A stretch of 64,000 nt of DNA from the NCBI GenBank assembly GCA_947359465.1, contig OX375872.1:78723641-78787640 (forward strand), written 5' to 3'. Under the pieces are notes generated by a model. It did no database searches, was not told the origin of the DNA, and saw nothing but the letters and a program-made list of their open reading frames with translations. Both the position numbers and the translations under genes were made by a program. Each line of letters begins with the position of its first letter. The stretch's first letter is position 1. Of this stretch, positions 57,659-64,000 are shown in pieces. Origin of the DNA: Metellina segmentata. Lineage: Eukaryota > Arthropoda > Arachnida > Araneae > Tetragnathidae.

Positions 57659-58485
57659 TACGATCTCCAGAAAGGAAGTGACTGCATTGGCAAACACCAT
57701 TTCCCAGTGTTATAGCCGGGAGCTCATTCCTCATCCCAACCTATTAAATAAAATAAATCACCTTCCGTTGGCGCCATCGCAAGCAATCTAACAGTGAAAA
57801 CCATTCTAAGACAATTGATGGCCACATGTTCATTTCAGCCGCCTCAAAGTTTATGAACCGGACCAGAAGATATATGGGAAGACATCAGCCAAATATTTTA
57901 GTGCTGCTCTTTGAAATTGACGTGGGTTATTACTTCACGAACTCGATATATATTCCTGCCCTACCGATACTTGTTAACTTTGGCACCAAAGCACGGAGGT
58001 AGAATTTATACACGCTGCTATTATACCACGTACGTATATACACAGAAAACGGTTACGTTGTCCATTGGTGATAAAAAAAGACCCAGTACGAGCTTCGCAG
58101 ACCAATAATGGATTTGCTTTCTTTGCCTTTGTTTCTACCTAGGCTCCACCGCCTACCTTTTTGACTTGACCATTGCTGTCTTTTCCTTTCTTTCGCTCTG
58201 CCGCTAGTTCAATCAGTGAAACAAAGTTTCATTGTTACTTCTGGTCAGGCCGGGTGATGAAGGGGGACGGCGAAGAAAATGTTGATATTTTTCTTTTTCG
58301 GATCCTAAAGCAATGACTTCTGGTGAATTGCGTTTCTCCAGGGGCTTAGATTCCCGGATCAGCAGTATTTTGCGGGAAGGAGATGATTGGCGAAACTGGA
58401 AAGGGTAACCGAAAGTATAAAATATCTGGTATTTAAGGTTTTAAATGGATGTACTTGACGCTCGGTAGGGAGAAGAAATGGCTTT
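57659..58485. other. Less AT-rich unique block
   Basis: About 650 bp of balanced sequence after the satellite (for example GGCGCCATCGCAAGC, GGCCGGGTGATGAAGGGGGA) with no recognised coding frame. Candidate non-coding functional sequence by composition only. Confidence 0.3.
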
Positions 58486-58489
58486 TCCA

Positions 58490-59010
58490 TTTGTTGGGTG
58501 TATTCGTTTCCTGAAGGTGGCTTAATTGGCGAACTACGAAATAAGCTTTTGACATTTTCTTGGCTGGATAAATATATTTTTATCAATGGTTCATGTAGTG
58601 GCCTGTTTACGAAACAGTTTTTTTACATTGTATGGGAAAATGGAAGACGGAAATTCCATAATACCAGTTTTAAAAATTTTAAAGATTTAGACAGTCTTTG
58701 TTGTGTTCTTTTGAGTGATGTTTAGGTATTTCAAATCCTATTGGCAGTTTTAAAAGTTGAAATAAAATTAGTAATAAACTTAATTAAATAAACTCACATT
58801 TTAAAATATAAATGGGTGGACTTGTTTCTTAAAGGAGGCTTGATTGACCTACTAGAAAATAAGCTTTTAACATTTTCTCGGACGGATAAAAACATTTTTA
58901 TCAATGGTTGATGTAGTATCCAGTATCCAGTGTACGAAACAGTTTTCTTACATTGTTTGAGGAAATGGTTGCCGCAAGAACATGGGTTTTAAGAATTTTA
59001 GGGTTATTGT
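58490..59010. repeat. Two-unit ~310 bp duplication
   Basis: AATAAGCTTTTGACATTTTC near 58540 parallels AATAAGCTTTTAACATTTTC near 58857. TTTTTATCAATGGTTCATGT near 58577 parallels TTTTTATCAATGGTTGATGT near 58894. ACGAAACAGTTTTTTTACATTG and GGAAAATGG also recur in order. Confidence 0.85.
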
Positions 59011-60470
59011 AGCCTAACGTATGTATTCCAGACGTGATGTCTATTGGTTTGTTTTTCAATTTTCAATATAAATTCCAAAAGATGAATACTAAATTGATGT
59101 ATGATAGTTGATTGATCAACGCCAATTAAAATAAAAGCCAGTTTTAGAATAATTTGTAAGCACAGATTTATTACTTTGTAATTCAACTCGTAAAAATATG
59201 TATCGTAAAAACATTTGTTGGTTCAATATTATGCTTTGTTCAGTTTTTTTTATTAAAAATGTCTGCTTTTTCGTTAAATTTAAGATTTATTGGGTACCAG
59301 TTCAATAAATTACACCTTCCTACCATTCACATCATTACAGGCATCATTATATCTTCCTCTATGTCTTCTTAAGTCATCATTCGTTAAAAATATAACTACA
59401 TAAACTTTAAAAAACGTGAATATAATAAAATGTGTTTACATGTAGAAATGAGAATAATTATTCAAGCATAAATTTCCTTCAAAACATGTAGATTGAAAAC
59501 TTAAATGAATATTTGTTTATGGCTTTATTGAATATTGACAAATTCCTTTACCAGTACCTATAAATTTACATGTACAAGTAACATCATCCCTTACTGGTAT
59601 CATGAATCTTCTGATTAATGCAAAATAGCCCTTCCTTGACATTAAAACAAAAAATTTCACCTTTTTCTCACCAAAAATTTTTCCTTCGCATCTTTTATTA
59701 GACACAATATTTTCGAAATACTACTAATACTCTTGAAGTTTGTAAGTTTCAAGTGTATTTAAATTACTAATAACCTTAAAAAGAAAAAACATTCTGAAAT
59801 TGTATTGCATACTAATTAAAGATACATTATATTTGTAAACGTTCCTACTTTTTATACGTATTATTTAAGAGCTGAAATAAAAAATTAAAGGCATCCCTGA
59901 ATTTTAAATGTGTAAGATTTCTAAAGGGGACCTTAATATGAATTGTTGAACTGCATTCTTATCCATTCATAAGCCAAGGATTGTCTCGAAGCATTAATAT
60001 TAATAATGTTATGTTTGAAATTGATAATTTGTTATCAATCGCACCGAAGTATGCTTATAACAATTTATCCAATTTTATAAGTTTATTTTTAATTTCAATA
60101 ATAGGCTTAACCCGGTCAACTGAATAGTTTTACTCACAGTTTGTTAAAGTCTGATTAATCGGGGTAGACATTTTCTGATTACAAACCTCTCCACATGTAT
60201 CGGGGGTTTTCAAGTTAACTATTATTTTTACTTTGCAATAGGTAAAATATGACTCATTTCTTTTGGAGAATTCAATTTTTCCTAACCCTAAAATTCCCCT
60301 AAAATTTTTCCAACTACTTAAAAACTAAATAAAAAGACAAATGAAAACCTAAATTGAAATACAGGTGATCACACTCTCTCTTTCTCAGTTCTGTATGGTA
60401 CATGAAAGCAACACATAAATAAGGCAAATTGCAAACACATATTTTAAACGATTATATACCTTTACACACA
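59011..60470. other. AT-rich sequence, nothing recognised
   Basis: No supported feature. Confidence 0.3.
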
Positions 60471-60474
60471 CACC

Positions 60475-60630
60475 CATTTGCTGGCGCGCACATTATTAGT
60501 TACCAACTCACACATTTGTTACACTATAATAACAACTGGTGTACTAATCACGCACATTATTGGTTTTCAACTCACATATTTGTTCTGCTATAGTAACAAT
60601 AATTATACTTATGGCGCACAGTATTAGTTT
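60475..60630. repeat. Short tandem repeat of ~70 bp, two units and a partial third
   Basis: CGCACATTATTAGTTACCAA near 60487 parallels CGCACATTATTGGTTTTCAA near 60551, followed by CTCACAcATTTGTT and TATAGTAACAA. GGCGCACAGTATTAGTT near 60613 starts a third. Confidence 0.75.
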
Positions 60631-61009
60631 ATATAAATTAAATTCATAATATTTCCATTCTAGTCTATAGTTTAAATAGTTCATTATTCATGTATAAGTA
60701 ATGCTTCTCCATTCAGTCGTCATACAGATTTTTAGACCCTAAAACTTTGGACAAAAAATAGCGAATGCGCACCAGTCTGCAAACCATTGTACTGATATTT
60801 TTAAACTTTGAAAGCTCATTCCATTAGGTTGACATTGAAAATACAATTTCATATACTTCAAAAGTGTGCAATCAAAAAACAGACTAAATTCTTGTCTATT
60901 TTAAATACAGTCTTTAGACGATATACAGAGGAAGAATATATTAGAAAATAAATTGAACCAGGGTACTCTGGCAAACCCATTGAAAGCTATACAAAAAAAA
61001 TAAAAAAAT

Positions 61010-61600
61010 GAATTTACAGTCGATTGATTGGTTTCTAATGAAAAAAAGAGTAACTTGAAAGATGTGTAGAGGTAATATATAAGTACAATATCTTTATAGA
61101 AATTGCATCGAAGATAACTACTTCTACAAACCCTTTGGGTAATGGGTAATTTGTAATTAACGTCGTACTAGAGCAACACAACGCGCTATTGACAACAGTC
61201 CTGGATCAATCCCTTAAGGTAAAGTTCCGAGGACAGCACCTCGTAATTTTGAACCACGGTCAGATGACGAAGCAACACCTGCGCGGGCACCCCACTCTCC
61301 AAACTTCCACACCAACCCAACGTGAGGACTTTCGATCACGACAGATTTAAGTTGCACCAGCCGCCTCTACGCTATACGCTTACAAACATCCATGCCGGGA
61401 CCTTGATTCGAACCAGGAATCTTCCGATCTGGAGGCTAACACCTTAACCACAATACCGGTTGTCAAACTCTTTGGGAATTTTGAAGAAACAATTATATAT
61501 ATAAAAAAATAGAATTTTATATTCGGTTGGATAGTTGATCTCTAATGAAAAAAAGAGTGTACACTTCGAAACAGTGTAAAAACAAATCTATATAAATAAG
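61010..61600. repeat. Degenerate repeat interrupted by a SINE
   Basis: GTCGATTGATTGGTTTCTAA then TGAAAAAAAGAGT near 61019 recurs as GGTTGGATAGTTGATCTCTAA then TGAAAAAAAGAGT near 61524. A third version (GTCGATTGGTCGGTGTCTAA) lies near 63274. Each is associated with CTACAA(A/G)CCCTTT-like sequence. Confidence 0.65.
61140..61469 (-). mobile_element. tRNA-derived SINE, best-preserved copy (minus strand)
   Basis: Minus-strand reading: A box TGGTTAAGGTG (61441-61451), a perfect match to TRGYNNARNNG. B box GGTTCGAATCA (about 61405-61415) has one mismatch in the last base. The body GTTGGTGTGGAAGTTTGGAG and CTGACCGTGGTTCAAAATTA and the tail TACGACGTTAATTACAAATT then TACCCATTACC follow. A likely target duplication is CTTTGGG at 61133-61139 and 61470-61476. 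About 330 bp. No functional tRNA cloverleaf is claimed. Confidence 0.9.
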
Positions 61601-61701
61601 AATGGAGTGTTTGTTTGTACATTGAATATTTTCGACCCATTTCAAGTTTTCTATCCGTTTTAGACTCTTCTTAGACCAATCCACCACTTGCGTGTTTGGT
61701 G

Positions 61702-61704
<3 letters not shown>

Positions 61705-61750
<46 letters not shown>
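61705..61750. repeat. (TA)n microsatellite
   Basis: About 22 TA dinucleotides; an adjacent open frame translating to alternating I/Y is an artefact. Confidence 0.95.
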
Positions 61751-61758
<8 letters not shown>

Positions 61759-63219
61759 CCTATACACCTCCACGCGGTTTAATATATTTTCATGGAAATT
61801 TGCATACAGTGAGTACATATCTTCATTTAGTGAGTGAAATCGGTTTGCTAAAGTCTGTCCGGTCTTTCTGTACGATTTTGTGTTTGTGTATTTGTGCAGG
61901 CATCACATGAATTTTATTCCATATATTTGATTGAAATGGGTTTTATTTTATACATTATCTATTAGTTTAGGTGAATACAATATTAAACATTTCTTTATTG
62001 TTATATTTATATGAGTTTCATGCTAAAACACCAGAGTAAGTATACTTAAATCAACCATAATTTGGTAGTTTTGGAAAAATTGGAATGTATATTGAGTATC
62101 ACGATTACTTTGATTGCTTCACCAGCACTGCTATATTATTTATCAAAATGATTATTTTTCAAAAAGTTCTTTTTTATGGAATTTCAGCTTTGATACTTCA
62201 TTTATTTCGAGTCTTATTTTTGTTCTTTGCGCAATGTAAACAATTTACGAGTATTTGGGACATACGATATTTTTCAACGAACGGGAATGAAATAAAAACG
62301 CGTGTTGGTTGATCACGTGCAGTAATATTTTCTGTTTGTTTTACTCTGAATTAATTTCGTATTTCTAAATTTTATGCACTTTTAGTTGTAACTTGTGGCA
62401 ACTGCGAGATCAAGAGATAAAAAGGAATCACAAATTAATATCTTTAGAACACCCTTTTCCCGACATCTATTATTTTGTTTCATTAAGCTGTTTTCTTTTG
62501 TTTTCTGTTTTAAGTATTTATTATTTTAATAAATTGTGTTATTTTTCATCACACGCAACACCACCACAAAGTATTCGACTTAAAGTGGCAGGTCTGTTGG
62601 AATAAAGCTTTTAAGAATAATATTGAATTATTATTACCATTATTATTACAATATTACCATTATTGAAAGAATAATAATGTTTAAAAAATCCGAACTAGAG
62701 CTTTTCAAACATTAAAACATTCATTGTCATAATGATAGAAGATTGCGAAATTCTACAATGTCACATGCCGGATGCAAGAGTGCCACAAGTAAAATAACAT
62801 TGTTTTGTTTACTATGAGTGCGAGGGCACTCGTAGTAAATCGTAGTTTTTATTAATTGAGTTGAACGTGAAAAGAACTTAAGGAAGGGAATTTTAAATCT
62901 CACTGAAAATCGTCTTTTTTAGTAGTAACCTTAGTATCACCTTTTGTAGCTTTGTCTTACAGCAAGGGTGAGATGTATGTGAAATGTATTATGTACATGA
63001 ATGGATATGCATGTGCAGGATTTGTGTGCAAAGTAGGTTGTAGAAATTATAAAGATGGCGAAAGGTGTTAAAATATTATTTTATTCTACGAAAAACGTAA
63101 GTGATTAAATATTTTGATCTTCAATCTAGTGTAAACCAATTCAAAATGAGTAAGGTCGGGTATTTTACTAGTACAGAATAAGTTCTTCAAATAAATCGAA
63201 GTAAGAAATCTATGTATTT
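61751..63219. other. AT-rich sequence, nothing recognised
   Basis: Two 70-75 codon frames with hydrophobic composition (62085-62312 and 62393-62605) resemble nothing I know and have no gene context. Confidence 0.3.
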
Positions 63220-63440
63220 CTACAAGCCCTTTAAAAGTTATAAAACAGAAAACTTTAACATTTTTAATTTTATAGTCGATTGGTCGGTGTCTAAAGAAAT
63301 AACGTTTTACTTTAAAATTATATAAGGTAAATGTATCGAAGAATATGCAAATTATACCGATGAAAACTAATTCGTAAACCCTCTAGAAAAGCGATACAAT
63401 TATAAATTTTAAATTTCATAAATTGTTGATCTATGGAGAC
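63220..63440. repeat. Further copy of the 61.0 kb repeat
   Basis: TCTACAAGCCCTTTAAAAGTT, ATAGTCGATTGGTCGGTGTC, TATCGAAGAATATGCAAATT and GTAAACCCTCTAGAAAAG parallel the order of landmarks in the 61.0-61.5 kb repeat. Diverged. Confidence 0.5.
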
Positions 63441-63639
63441 TTTTGGCTTCATGGAAACAAATAAGACCATTTTTCAGAAAGAGATACATACAAAGAAAAA
63501 TCTTCAAGAATTTTTTACATATCGATTTCAATTTATGTTACTTAATAAGGGCGTTATTATATGATAGTTTGCTGGAAAACTAAAATTTTCATTTTTACAT
63601 TTTCACTTTTCTCGATATATTTATATGTACTTAGATCGA

Positions 63640-63910
63640 TCTACTCATCTATATATATATATATATATATATACTTCTTTGCATCGAAGTATAATATATC
63701 TATATTTTTTAATCGAAATTTATTACATCTACGTCTTTTTTTTTCATCGAGGTTTAATATATCTAAACTTATCTATATGTATGCTTATTCCCATCGAAAT
63801 TTAATACATTTATAACTATACTTCGCATCAAAGTTAAATATATCTTTATCTATACTTCTTTGCCTCAAAGTTTAATCTCTCGATATATATCTACACTTCT
63901 TTCCTTCAAA
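63640..63910. repeat. Degenerate 40-55 bp tandem repeat with TA tract
   Basis: ATACTTCTTTGCATCGAAGTATAATATATCTA-like units recur about five times (63672, 63720, 63790, 63815, 63860), after a (TA)n run at 63649-63673. Confidence 0.75.
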
Positions 63911-63911
63911 T

Positions 63912-63977
<66 letters not shown>
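63911..63977. repeat. (TA)n microsatellite
   Basis: About 33 TA dinucleotides near the right edge of the window. Confidence 0.95.
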
Positions 63978-63982
<5 letters not shown>

Positions 63983-64000
63983 TATTTATATCTATACTTA

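Noticed and set aside
61140..61469. A functional tRNA gene on the minus strand
   Set aside because: A and B boxes are present but the acceptor and anticodon stems do not close convincingly, and the sequence continues into the SINE body and tail.

Overview
The window is eukaryotic nuclear DNA from an AT-rich animal genome. There is no bacterial-style gene packing, and the longest open frames are 60-130 codons with no recognisable cellular protein. The identifiable content is Tc1/mariner, pogo/Tigger-like, hAT-like and TTAA-targeted DNA transposons, tRNA-derived SINEs, Helitron-like repeats, many degenerate satellites and long (TA)n tracts. The transposase types (DD41D mariner-like, a Tc1 remnant with SPD..IIE, an HTH fragment with the L-R-K-P-H-N-L-R-T-G motif) are familiar from arthropods, including arachnids. 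An arthropod is my best guess, the arachnid suggestion is weak, and nothing here fixes a species.

Layout. 0.4-2.6 kb: a TTAA MITE, a decayed Tc1 transposase, and a two-to-three-unit ~450 bp tandem repeat interrupted by a Tigger-like MITE. 2.6-10 kb: mostly unique AT-rich DNA with a degenerate ~410 bp repeat, a short GAGTTAAA-type tandem repeat, two more TTAA MITEs and a foldback MITE with a 4 x 32 bp array. 10-14 kb: SINEs in both orientations, a near full-length but dead Tc1/mariner element (10917-12231) and a long TTAA MITE. 15-18.1 kb: a satellite of about 18 monomers. Its last monomer merges into a GC- and CpG-richer island (18.1-18.9 kb) holding a TATA box and what looks like a first exon ending ATG-ACG-AG|GTAAGA. 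This is the only good candidate for the start of a cellular gene, and most of the DNA to its right could be its intron. 19.8-22.1 kb: a foldback element with nested inverted repeats, then a Helitron-like repeat. 22.6-30.3 kb: a long (TA)n tract, a TTAA MITE and two satellites, flanking less AT-rich unique blocks at 23.16-23.43 and 27.66-28.22 kb.

30.6-46.2 kb: a CRE/E-box cluster, a ~34 bp minisatellite, a hAT remnant with a C-terminal dimerisation-domain fragment (33560-34553), SINE-in-MITE nesting, an internally deleted DD41D element with nearly perfect 124 bp inverted repeats (40552-41309), a hAT-like MITE and the second Helitron-like copy. 46.2-64 kb: largely unremarkable AT-rich DNA with several local satellites, two more TTAA MITEs, one SINE that interrupts a tandem repeat, and (TA)n tracts.

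No intact autonomous transposon, no LINE reverse transcriptase, no rRNA, no functional tRNA and no CRISPR array was seen. The most distinctive item is the TTAA MITE family. Its copies carry variable arrays of a 16 bp perfect palindrome (GACGAGATATCTCGTC) and recur about a dozen times in 64 kb.
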